From Ideonella sp. (GTDB lineage: Bacteria > Pseudomonadota > Gammaproteobacteria > Burkholderiales > Burkholderiaceae_C): 64,000 bases of DNA. Location of the stretch: contig JABTUC010000001.1 of the NCBI GenBank assembly GCA_015075545.1, forward strand, positions 1,116,001 to 1,180,000, read 5' to 3'. Positions 39,886 through 47,306 of this stretch are shown here, piece after piece. The position numbers were made by a program, and so were the translations under genes. Under the pieces are notes generated by a model. It was not told where the DNA came from and made no database searches. It was given only the letters and a program-made list of their open reading frames with translations. The stretch's first letter is position 1. Each line of letters begins with the position of its first letter.

Positions 39886-41940
39886 TTGAGCGGCGCGCCG
39901 CAAGGTGGGCCCGCCGGCGCGCCGCCGGCGGCCGTGCCTGCGGGTGCAGTCAGCGACGAGGCGCTCCACAAGGCCGAGGAGTTCGTCGAGGCCGAGGAAG
40001 GCGCGGCCAACAAGCTGAAGGGCTGGCTCGGCGTCTTCGTCGCCGTGGTGGCGTTCGTGATGTCGGCGTTCCACCTGTACGCCGCCTACGAGATCGTGCC
40101 CACGCAGACCCTGCGGCCGGTGCACGTGGCGTTCGTGCTGTTCCTGTGCTTCCTGCTGTTTCCGGTGGCGGGACGCTTCCGCCACCGCGTGATGTGGTGG
40201 GACTGGATCGCCGCCGCGCTGTCGATCGCCATCGTCGTCTACCTGATCCAAGGCGGCGACGACTTCACCGACCGCAACACCTCGCCACTGCCGTGGGACA
40301 TCGCCTTCGGCCTAGCGCTGATCGTGCTGGTGCTCGAGGCGATGCGACGCACCAACGGCTGGATCATGCCGGTGATCACGCTGGCGTTCATCGCCTACGC
40401 GCTGGGGGGCCCCTACCTGCCGGCGCCGTGGACGCACAAGGGCTACGACCTCGCCCGCCTGGTGGGCGTGATGTACATGACGCTCGAGGGCATCTACGGC
40501 GTCGCGGTCGACGTGTCGTCGTCGCTGATCATCCTGTTCACGATCTTCGGTGCCTTCCTGCAGTACACCGGCGCGGGCAAGTTCTTCATCGACTTCTCGT
40601 TCTCGGCGATGGGCGGCAAACCCACCGGCGCCGGCCGCACCGTGGTGCTGGCGTCTTTCCTGCTGGGCGGCCCTTCGGGCTCGGGCGTGGCCACCACGGT
40701 GACGCTGGGCGCGGTCGCGTACCCGATGCTGGCCAAGGTCGGCTACGGCAAGAACGCCGCCGGCGGGTTGCTCGCCGCCGGCGGCCTGGGCGCGATCATC
40801 TCGCCGCCGGTGCTCGGCGCGGCCGCGTTCCTGATCGCCGAGTTCCTGAAGATCTCGTACCTCGACGTGCTGCTGATGGCGGTGGTGCCGACGGTGCTGT
40901 ACTACCTGGCGCTGTTCCTGATGGTCGAGCTCGACGCGCGCAAGCTCGGCATGCGCGAGGTCGACTTCGGCAAGCTCGAATCGGTGTGGGCACTGTCGCG
41001 GCGCTACTGGTTCCACTTCCTGTCGCTGGTGTCGATCGTCGTCTTCATGCTGCTGGGCTACTCGCCGGTGCTCAGCGTGTTCTGGGCCACCGCGGTGTCG
41101 TTCGTCACCAGCTTCCTGCGCCGCGACACCGCGATGTTCTCGTACGACCTGTTCCGCGGCCGCGGGTCGTGGGTCGATCACGTCTTCGACTCGCCGTTTG
41201 TGCAGGCGATGCGCGCCGGCTCGACCGGCGTGCTCAGCGTCGCGGCCACCTGCGCCGGCGCCGGCATCATCGTCGGCGTGGTCACGCTCACCGGCCTCGG
41301 GCTGAAGTTCAGCTCGATCGTGATCGACTACGCCGGCGGCTCGCTGCTGCTGACCGCGATCTTCACGTCGCTGGTGGTGTGGATCGTCGGCCTGGCGGTG
41401 CCGGTGACCGCGAGCTACATCATCTGCGCGGTGATCGCCGCGCCGGCGCTGATCAAGCTCGGCGTGCCCGACTTCGCGGCGCACATGTTCATCTTCTACT
41501 ACGCGGTGCTGTCGGAGGTGTCGCCGCCGACCGCGCTGTCGCCGTTCGCCGCCGCCGCGATCACCGGCGGCGACCCGTACAAGACCACGCTGCAGTGCTG
41601 GAAGTACACGGTGCCGGCGTTCCTCGTGCCGTTCATGTTCGTGCTCGATCCGAGCGGTCAGGGCCTGCTGCTGATGGGCTCGACCAAGGCGCTGGCCAGG
41701 GCCGACTGGTGGTCGATCGCCGAGGTCGCGCTCACCGCCGCGGTGGGCATCGCGGCGCTGGCCGCCGGCTTCCAGGGTTGGGCGTTGCGCAAGACGACGC
41801 TGATCGAGCGCTGGATGCTGCTGATCGCCGGCGTGGCACTGGTCTATCCGGGATGGCGAGCCGATATGGTGGGCTTCGGGTTGGTCGCGCTGGCGCTGGC
41901 GATGCAGGCGCTGCGCAGAGTGCCGGCCCCCGCCAATTGA
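39886..41940 (+). CDS. TAXI-type TRAP transporter fused permease (DctQ-DctM)
   Basis: 684 residues from a TTG at 39886 (LSGAPQGGPAGAPP), with GGAA eight bases ahead; longer starts add only non-family sequence. A ~45-residue polar tail is followed by the small four-helix part (~45-130, FVAVVAFVMSAFHLYAAYEIVPTQTLRPVHVAFVLFLCF). The large DctM-like part follows: VSSSLIILFTIFGAFLQYTGAGKFFIDFSFSAMGGKPTGAGR, GGPSGSGVATTVTLGAVAYPMLAKVGY, GGLGAIISPPVLGAAAFLIAEFL and YYAVLSEVSPPTALSPFAAAAITGG. It is a sodium- or proton-driven secondary importer working with the TAXI protein. The start is uncertain. Confidence 0.9.
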   Translation: MSGAPQGGPAGAPPAAVPAGAVSDEALHKAEEFVEAEEGAANKLKGWLGVFVAVVAFVMSAFHLYAAYEIVPTQTLRPVHVAFVLFLCFLLFPVAGRFRHRVMWWDWIAAALSIAIVVYLIQGGDDFTDRNTSPLPWDIAFGLALIVLVLEAMRRTNGWIMPVITLAFIAYALGGPYLPAPWTHKGYDLARLVGVMYMTLEGIYGVAVDVSSSLIILFTIFGAFLQYTGAGKFFIDFSFSAMGGKPTGAGRTVVLASFLLGGPSGSGVATTVTLGAVAYPMLAKVGYGKNAAGGLLAAGGLGAIISPPVLGAAAFLIAEFLKISYLDVLLMAVVPTVLYYLALFLMVELDARKLGMREVDFGKLESVWALSRRYWFHFLSLVSIVVFMLLGYSPVLSVFWATAVSFVTSFLRRDTAMFSYDLFRGRGSWVDHVFDSPFVQAMRAGSTGVLSVAATCAGAGIIVGVVTLTGLGLKFSSIVIDYAGGSLLLTAIFTSLVVWIVGLAVPVTASYIICAVIAAPALIKLGVPDFAAHMFIFYYAVLSEVSPPTALSPFAAAAITGGDPYKTTLQCWKYTVPAFLVPFMFVLDPSGQGLLLMGSTKALARADWWSIAEVALTAAVGIAALAAGFQGWALRKTTLIERWMLLIAGVALVYPGWRADMVGFGLVALALAMQALRRVPAPAN

Positions 41941-42022
41941 CGCGTCAACCGCGCTGGCATAGCATTTTTATCAGTGGGCACTGGCCGCAAAGGCGGCCGC
42001 TCGGGGGAATTGGAGGAGGCCC

Positions 42023-43081
42023 ATGAGACCTTGGCTGGTCGCGTGCCGCCGGACACGATTGCTGCGAGTGCTCGCGCTCGCGACCGCAGCGGCGCTGCTG
42101 GCAGCGGGTTGCGCCACCGCACCAGCCGGTGGCAGCACCAGCGTGGTGACCGAGACGTTCATGATCCCGGCAGCCGACCCTGGCATCGCGCTGCACCTGC
42201 GCAACAAGCGGCCGGCCGGCGTCGACAGATTCGGACCCGAGCGCATCGTGCTGTTCGTGCACGGCGCCACCTACCCGTCGGAGACCGGCTTCGACATCGC
42301 GCTGCCCGGCGGGTCGTGGCTCGAGCACGCGGCCAGCCGTGGCTTCGACGCCTATCTGGTCGACGTGCGCGGCTATGGCCGCTCGACGCGGCCTGCAGCG
42401 ATGAGCGCGCCGCCCAACGCCAACCCGCCGTTCGCCGACACCGCCGACGCGGTGAAGGACGTGGGTGCTGCGGTCGAGTTCATCCTCAAGCGGCGCGGCG
42501 CGGCCAAGCTCAACCTGGTCGGCTGGTCGTGGGGAACGGCGATCATGGGCACCTACACCGCGAACCACAACGCCAAGGTGCAGCGCCTGGTGCTTTACGC
42601 GCCGCTCTATGCGATGCGCGAGGCGCCGCCGATCTCGGGCGTCGGCGCCTACCGCGCGGTGACTCGCGAGCCGGCGCGCCAGCGCGGCGTGCGCGGCATC
42701 CCGGCCGATCGCGTCGAAGAGATCAGCCCGCGCGCGTGGTTCGACCAGTGGTTCGACGCCAACCTCGCCACCGATCCGACCGGCGCCGCTCAGAACCCGC
42801 CGGTGGTGCGCGCGCCCAACGGCGTGATCAAGGACATCGGCGACATCTGGTCCAAGGGCCGCTCGCCGTACGACCCGGCCGCCATCCGCGTGCCGACGCT
42901 GCTGATCATCGCCGAGTGGGACCAGGACACGCCGCTGTACATGGCGCAGGATGTGTTCGCCAAGATGACTCACTCGCCCGACAAGCGCTTCATCATCCTC
43001 GGCGAGGGTACGCATGCGATCGCGCTGGAGAAGAACCGCATGAAGCTGATCCGCGAGGTGCAGCAGTTCCTCGAAGAGTAG
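42023..43081 (+). CDS. Lipoprotein alpha/beta hydrolase
   Basis: 352 residues. The N-terminus contains a basic region, a hydrophobic helix and the lipobox LAAGC with Cys30, so the protein should be exported and lipidated. The hydrolase fold shows oxyanion loop VLFVHGATYPSETGF, VDVRGYGRSTRP, nucleophile LVGWSWGTAIMG, acid region LLIIAEWDQDTPLYMAQ and catalytic His in ILGEGTHAIALEKNR. The ATG at 42023 has a strong GAGGAGG. It lies 82 bases after the TAXI permease. A periplasmic esterase or hydrolase that prepares or acts on the solute is a reasonable guess. A large GC hairpin separates it from the E1-alpha gene. Confidence 0.9.
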   Translation: MRPWLVACRRTRLLRVLALATAAALLAAGCATAPAGGSTSVVTETFMIPAADPGIALHLRNKRPAGVDRFGPERIVLFVHGATYPSETGFDIALPGGSWLEHAASRGFDAYLVDVRGYGRSTRPAAMSAPPNANPPFADTADAVKDVGAAVEFILKRRGAAKLNLVGWSWGTAIMGTYTANHNAKVQRLVLYAPLYAMREAPPISGVGAYRAVTREPARQRGVRGIPADRVEEISPRAWFDQWFDANLATDPTGAAQNPPVVRAPNGVIKDIGDIWSKGRSPYDPAAIRVPTLLIIAEWDQDTPLYMAQDVFAKMTHSPDKRFIILGEGTHAIALEKNRMKLIREVQQFLEE

Positions 43082-43145
43082 CCGACCAGCGCGACCGGCC
43101 ATCCGCCCCGGACGCCACCGCGCTCCGGTTGGCGACGCGGCAGCC

Positions 43146-43172
43146 CGGTGCCGCGGCCGCGCCGCGGCACCG
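43146..43172. terminator. Perfect 12-base-arm GC hairpin after the lipoprotein hydrolase gene
   Basis: CGGTGCCGCGGC (43146-43157), loop CGC, GCCGCGGCACCG (43161-43172). The stem is perfect and all strong pairs except two, but no T-run follows. It may end or pause transcription of the transporter/hydrolase genes, or it may be a protein-binding dyad ahead of the E1-alpha gene. Confidence 0.5.
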
Positions 43173-43227
43173 CTGGCCCGGACACGACCGCCGCAGGTGA
43201 TCCGGCTCAATCGAGCTGCGCTTGTGC

Positions 43228-43243
43228 TGGCACGCCGCACGCC
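43228..43243 (+). promoter_or_regulatory. Possible sigma-54-type promoter ahead of the E1-alpha gene
   Basis: TGGCACGCCGCACGCC has a perfect -24 element (TGGCACG) and GC exactly ten bases after GG, but the -12 half (ACGCC) lacks the usual TT. It lies 85 bases before the E1-alpha ATG. Acetoin dehydrogenase operons of related bacteria are sigma-54 dependent, which makes it worth noting. The match may be chance. Confidence 0.3.
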
Positions 43244-43327
43244 GGAGGTCTATCGTTGCAGCCCCCAATGCCCCCGATGCGCGGAGCCACAAGGGGTGTC
43301 ACGGTCCGATGGCTTAAGGAGACGTTC

Positions 43328-44341
43328 ATGCAAGCCAGCAAGGAACAGCTGTTGTGGATGTTCGAGACGATGGTGGCGATCCGCCACTACGAGGAGACGA
43401 TGGTCAACGTCTACCTCGAAGGCAAACTGCCGCCGCAGATCCAGAAAGGCCTGGCCTTCGACATCGGATCGGGCCCGGTGCCCGGCGAGATGCACCTTGC
43501 CGCGGGGCAGGAGCCGGTGGCTGTCGGCGTGTGTGCCCACCTGAAGAAGGAGGACACCGTCGTCGGCACCCACCGGCCGCACCACTTCGCGATCGCCAAG
43601 GGCGTGCCACTCGACAAGATGACGGCCGAGATCTTCGGCAAGGCCACCGGCCTGGGCAAGGGCAAGGGCGGCCACATGCACCTGTTCGACGCCGAGCACC
43701 GCTTCAGCTGCAGCGGCATCATCGGCGCCAGCCTGCCGCCGGCCTGCGGCGCCGCGCTGGCGGCCAAGAAGCTCGGCAAGGACTGGGTCGCGGTGGCCTT
43801 CTTCGGCGAGGGCGCGGCCAACCAGGGCTCTTTCCACGAATCGCTCAACCTCGCCGCGCTGTGGAAGCTGCCGGTGATCTTCGTCTGCGAGGACAACCGG
43901 TGGGCGATCTCGGTGCCCAAGACGGCGGCGACGTCGGTCGACCGGGTGGCCGACCGCGCGTCGTCGTACGGCATGCCCGGCATCCACGTCGAGAACAACG
44001 ACGCGGTCGACGTGTTCGAGGCGGCCGGCCCGGCCATCGCGCGCGCGCGCCGCGGCGAGGGCCCGAGCCTGATCGAGGTGAAGACCGACCGCTACCTCGG
44101 CCACTTCCAGGGCGACCCCGAGGTCTATCGGCCGAAGGACGAAGTGGCGACGCTGCGCAAGAGCGATCCGATCCCCAAGCTCGCGAGCCTGCTCAAGCGC
44201 CAGGGCCTGCTCAACGACGTCGAGGAGGCCAACATCGTCGCGCGCGCCAAGCAGCGCGTCGCCGACGCCTACGACTATGCGCGCAAGAGCCCTTACCCGG
44301 CCGCGCAGGACGCGCTGACCGACGTGTTCGTCACCGCCTGA
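43328..44341 (+). CDS. Thiamine-diphosphate-dependent dehydrogenase E1 alpha subunit (AcoA/PdhA-like)
   Basis: 337 residues. It forms the E1 heterotetramer with the next gene, decarboxylating a 2-oxoacid or cleaving acetoin and passing the acyl unit to a lipoyl domain. Seen: MHLAAGQEPVAVGVCAHL, THRPHHFAIAKGV, GKGKGGHMHLFD, and the thiamine-diphosphate motif at 160-193 (FFGEGAANQGSFHESLNLAALWKLPVIFVCEDNRWAIS). The usual GDG is GEG here and the ENNxY end is EDNRW, so two cofactor/Mg positions are conservatively changed. ATG at 43328 with TTAAGGAGA ahead. It is 17 bases before E1-beta. Confidence 0.93.
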   Translation: MQASKEQLLWMFETMVAIRHYEETMVNVYLEGKLPPQIQKGLAFDIGSGPVPGEMHLAAGQEPVAVGVCAHLKKEDTVVGTHRPHHFAIAKGVPLDKMTAEIFGKATGLGKGKGGHMHLFDAEHRFSCSGIIGASLPPACGAALAAKKLGKDWVAVAFFGEGAANQGSFHESLNLAALWKLPVIFVCEDNRWAISVPKTAATSVDRVADRASSYGMPGIHVENNDAVDVFEAAGPAIARARRGEGPSLIEVKTDRYLGHFQGDPEVYRPKDEVATLRKSDPIPKLASLLKRQGLLNDVEEANIVARAKQRVADAYDYARKSPYPAAQDALTDVFVTA

Positions 44342-44358
44342 GACCGCAGGAGGACACC

Positions 44359-45399
44359 ATGAGCAAGACCCGCACACTCACGATGGCGCAGGCGATCGCC
44401 GAGGCCATCGGTCAGGAAATGACGCGCGACCCGAATGTCTTCGTGATGGGCGAAGACATCGGCGCCTACGGCGGCATCTTCGGTGCCACCGGCGGCCTGC
44501 TGGAGAAGTTCGGCAAGGACCGCATCATGGACACGCCGATCTCCGAGACCGCGTTCATCGGCGCGGCCACCGGCGCCGCGGCTAGCGGCATGCGGCCGAT
44601 CGTCGAGTTGATGTTCGTCGACTTCTTCGGCGTCTGCATGGACCAGATCTACAACCACCTGGCCAAGAACACCTACATGGCCGGCGGCAACATCAAGCTG
44701 CCGGTGGTGCTGACCACCGCGATTGGCGGCGGCTACAACGACGCCGCGCAGCACTCGCAGTGCCTGTACGCGACGTTCGCGCACGTGCCTGGGCTGAAGG
44801 TGGTGGTGCCGTCCAACGCCTACGACGCCAAGGGCCTGATGACTCAAGCGATCCGCGACGACAACCCGGTGATGTTCATGTACCACAAGGGCATCATGGG
44901 GCTACCGTGGATGGCCTACTTCGAAGGCAGCAGCACCGACGTGCCTGAAGCGCCGTACACGCTGCCGTTCGGCCAGGCCAGGGTCGCGCGCGAGGGCAAG
45001 GACCTGACCATCGTCACCATCAGCCAGATGGTGCACAAGGCGCTGCTCGCCGCCGACGAACTGGCCAAGGCCGGAGTCAGCGCCGAGGTGGTCGACCTGC
45101 GCACGCTGGTGCCGCTGGATCGCAACGCCGTGCTGAAGTCGGTGGGCAAGACCGGGCGCCTGATCGTCGCCGACGAGGACTACCTCGGCTTCGGCCTGAC
45201 CGGCGAGATCTCGGCGATCGTGGCGGAGAACCTCGACACGCTGAAGCTCAAGGCACCGGTCAAGCGCCTCGCGGTGCCGAACGTGCCGATTCCGTACAGC
45301 CGGCCGCTCGAGCAGTTCGTGATCCCGCAGGTCGCAGGCATCGTCGAGGCGGCGAAGTCGCTGATGAGCGCGCGCACGGCCGCGGCGGCAACCGCATGA
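44359..45399 (+). CDS. Thiamine-diphosphate-dependent dehydrogenase E1 beta subunit (AcoB/PdhB-like)
   Basis: 346 residues. Transketolase-like pyrimidine-binding domain: TMAQAIAEAIGQEMTRDPNVFVMGEDIGAYGGIFGATGGLLEKFG (catalytic Glu in GEDIG), DTPISETAFIGAATGAAASGMRPIVELMFVDFFGVCMDQIYNHLAK, and GGGYNDAAQHSQCLYATFAHVPGLKVVVPSNAYDAKGL. The C-terminal transketolase domain follows (LTIVTISQMVHKALLAADEL, AEVVDLRTLVPLDRNAVLKSV). ATG at 44359, with AGGAGG ahead. Its TGA overlaps the ATG of the lipoyl-domain gene (ATGA), so the two are translationally coupled. Confidence 0.94.
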   Translation: MSKTRTLTMAQAIAEAIGQEMTRDPNVFVMGEDIGAYGGIFGATGGLLEKFGKDRIMDTPISETAFIGAATGAAASGMRPIVELMFVDFFGVCMDQIYNHLAKNTYMAGGNIKLPVVLTTAIGGGYNDAAQHSQCLYATFAHVPGLKVVVPSNAYDAKGLMTQAIRDDNPVMFMYHKGIMGLPWMAYFEGSSTDVPEAPYTLPFGQARVAREGKDLTIVTISQMVHKALLAADELAKAGVSAEVVDLRTLVPLDRNAVLKSVGKTGRLIVADEDYLGFGLTGEISAIVAENLDTLKLKAPVKRLAVPNVPIPYSRPLEQFVIPQVAGIVEAAKSLMSARTAAAATA

Positions 45400-45650
45400 G
45401 CGTAGCGGTCACGCTGCCCGACAGTGCCTGGGAGGGGGTGGAGGCCGGCGTCGAGGCGCTGCTCGACCAATGGCTGGTGGCCGCCGGCGATGCCGTACTG
45501 GCCGGCCAGCCCTTGGCCAAGGTGGTACTGGTGAAGGCCAACCTCGACGTGACGGCGCCCGCCAACGGCCGCGTGGAAACCATCCGCGTCGCCGCCGGCG
45601 CGACCTTCGCGCGCGGCCAGGCCATCGCCATCCTGAAGGAGGCCCCGTAG
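45396..45650 (+). CDS. Stand-alone lipoyl-domain carrier protein, 84 residues
   Basis: The whole protein is one biotinyl/lipoyl domain: VTLPDSAWEGVEAGVEALLDQWLVAAGDAVLAGQPLAKVVLVKANLDVTAPANGRVETIRVAAGATFARGQAIAIL is the span, with the modified lysine at 47. Strand pattern and the following ANLDVTAPANG match E2 lipoyl domains. The usual acidic residue just before the lysine (ETDKA) is a valine here (VLVKA). There is no peripheral-subunit-binding or acyltransferase domain, so it is a carrier only. The ATG overlaps the E1-beta stop and the lipoate-ligase-like gene follows after 29 bases. It is probably the acyl acceptor of this E1. Confidence 0.88.
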   Translation: MSVAVTLPDSAWEGVEAGVEALLDQWLVAAGDAVLAGQPLAKVVLVKANLDVTAPANGRVETIRVAAGATFARGQAIAILKEAP

Positions 45651-45679
45651 ACAAGGCAGCCGACGAACAGGACTGGAAC

Positions 45680-46351
45680 ATGCGCGCGCTCGACGAATCG
45701 GCGCGCGCGGCGCGCTTCCGCGTCTGGACCTACTGCGCGAGCGCGGTGGTGCTCGGCTGCTCGCAGCGCGCTTGGCATGCCGACGTGCAGCAGCGGCTCG
45801 GCGCGCGCGCCGACGTGCTGCTGCGTGAATCGGGCGGCGGCGCAGTGCTCGTGGGCCCGTGGCTGGTCAGCGCATCGGTGGTGGTGCCGCACGACCACCC
45901 GTGGGTGCGCGGCGGCGTCGTGCCGAGCTACCGCCGCATCGCCGAGTTGCACGTCGACGCGCTGGCCGAGCTCGGCATTGCGAGCCAGCCACTGCGGCCG
46001 GGCGACGTCACCGCCGCCAACGATGCGGAACCTGTCGTGCGCTGGGCCTGCTTCGGCAGCCTGTCGCCGTGGGAGGTCGTCGACGGCCGAGGCCGCAAAC
46101 TGGTGGGGCTGGCACAGCGGCGGCGGCGCGAGTCGGTGCTGCTGGTGGCCGGCACGCTGGTCAGCGTGCCAGACTGGACGCTCCTCTGCGACACGCTCGA
46201 CCATCCGCAGGACGAGGCCGCGCTGCGCGCGCGCACCGTGTCGTGCGAACAGATCGCCGGGCGGCCGGTCCCAGCGGCAGAGTTCGCAGCGGTGCTCGCG
46301 CGGCAACTTGACGACGCCCTGCTACCGCATGCCGCCGCCCCGCGACAGTGA
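45680..46351 (+). CDS. Lipoate-protein ligase A-like protein
   Basis: 223 residues of the BPL/LplA/LipB fold. The lipoate-binding loop RESGGGAVLVGPWLVSASVVVP is at 49-70, and GRKLVGLAQRRRRESVLLVAGTLV at 137-160 supplies the invariant lysine (Lys140). It would attach lipoate or transfer an octanoyl/lipoyl group to the adjacent stand-alone lipoyl protein. It is shorter than E. coli LplA (337) because the C-terminal accessory domain is absent, as in LplA-like transferases. ATG at 45680 with AGGA eight bases ahead; last gene of the cassette. A terminator-like hairpin lies downstream. Confidence 0.85.
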   Translation: MRALDESARAARFRVWTYCASAVVLGCSQRAWHADVQQRLGARADVLLRESGGGAVLVGPWLVSASVVVPHDHPWVRGGVVPSYRRIAELHVDALAELGIASQPLRPGDVTAANDAEPVVRWACFGSLSPWEVVDGRGRKLVGLAQRRRRESVLLVAGTLVSVPDWTLLCDTLDHPQDEAALRARTVSCEQIAGRPVPAAEFAAVLARQLDDALLPHAAAPRQ

Positions 46352-46546
46352 TTCGTTGGCTATCGCGTCGCCGCCGAGGCCTCGCGCCGCTGGCGGCGAG
46401 CGTCACTGCGCGGACATCACACTACGATGAGGCGGGGTGTCGACGGATCGTCGCGACGCGCCAAGCCCGGGCCACTGTCTGCCCGAACTCGATGCGCGTC
46501 AACGCAACCGACCCCCTGCATGCGGCTCCCGCCGCCAACCGAGCGA

Positions 46547-46568
46547 CAGGCCGCGCGAGCGCGGCCTG
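46547..46568. terminator. Convergent terminator hairpin
   Basis: CAGGCCGCG (46547-46555), loop CGAG, CGCGGCCTG (46560-46568): perfect nine-base stem directly abutting the stop of the minus-strand gene and ~200 bases after the lipoate-ligase-like gene. It probably works in both directions, though no clear T-run follows. The ~195 bases before it (46352-46546) show no gene. Confidence 0.6.
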
Positions 46569-47288
46569 CTAGCGCAGCGTCGCGGCCTTCAGCAGCGCCT
46601 CCACGCGAGCCGGATCGCCACTGATCGTCACGACCTTCAGGCCGCTCTTGGCCGGCGTGCCCGGGTTGAGCACGATGACCAGATCCTGGTGCGGCACACC
46701 AATGCTGCTCGCGTACGCCTGCCGGTAGCCCTTGCCGACAGGCACCGGCACCGGTGAGAAGCTGTCGGAAATCGACCTTTCGTGGCCGACGCTGAACCCG
46801 AACTCGGCGCCGGAGTCACGTTCGAATTCGGCTCCGGCCTTTGCCTTTGCGGCATCGAACGCCTCCCAGTTCACCGGCTTGCCGGCGTTCGTCGCCGCTT
46901 GCTGCTCTTGAATCAGCGCCGCCAGCTTGCGTTCCAAGGCCGCTCGGCGCGCCGCCGCCTCCTGCCCGGCGAGCTTGTAGCTGCGCCGGAACAATGCGTG
47001 GTGCACGCGCTCGTTCGGCCTCGCGCATAGCTCTCTCAGGACGCCGTTCGAGGCGCCGGGATGGATGTCGTCCGTGGCCGTCCAACCGGCCGGTGCGGCA
47101 GGTGCGGCTTTCTGGAACGCCGCGAAGGCGTCGGCGTAGAACCTCTGCTCTTCAGCGGTCGCGGGGCGAACACCGATCGAGCACGCTGACGCGACGCCCT
47201 GGGCCACCACCGTGTGGGCCACGAGCACCAGCGCGCAACGCAGCACGCTCAGGGTCAGGCGAAGAGGAATCTGCATGGGGCACCTCAT
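46569..47288 (-). CDS. Exported hypothetical protein, 239 residues
   Basis: Signal peptide (MQIPLRLTLSVLRCALVLVAHTVVAQGVA); two starts are possible, ATG at 47288 or 47276, and the second has the tighter signal peptide. The mature part includes CSIGVRPATAEEQRFYADAFAAFQKAA, a charged helix (GQEAAARRAALERKLAALIQEQQAA) and a C-terminal beta-rich segment VPHQDLVIVLNPGTPAKSGLKVVTISGDPARVEALLKAATL. No family recognised. Probably periplasmic. It lies 18 bases after the zinc-ribbon gene and may share its transcript. Confidence 0.78.
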   Translation of the reverse strand: MRCPMQIPLRLTLSVLRCALVLVAHTVVAQGVASACSIGVRPATAEEQRFYADAFAAFQKAAPAAPAGWTATDDIHPGASNGVLRELCARPNERVHHALFRRSYKLAGQEAAARRAALERKLAALIQEQQAATNAGKPVNWEAFDAAKAKAGAEFERDSGAEFGFSVGHERSISDSFSPVPVPVGKGYRQAYASSIGVPHQDLVIVLNPGTPAKSGLKVVTISGDPARVEALLKAATLR

Positions 47289-47306
47289 GATACTGACGGT
47301 AGTCCG

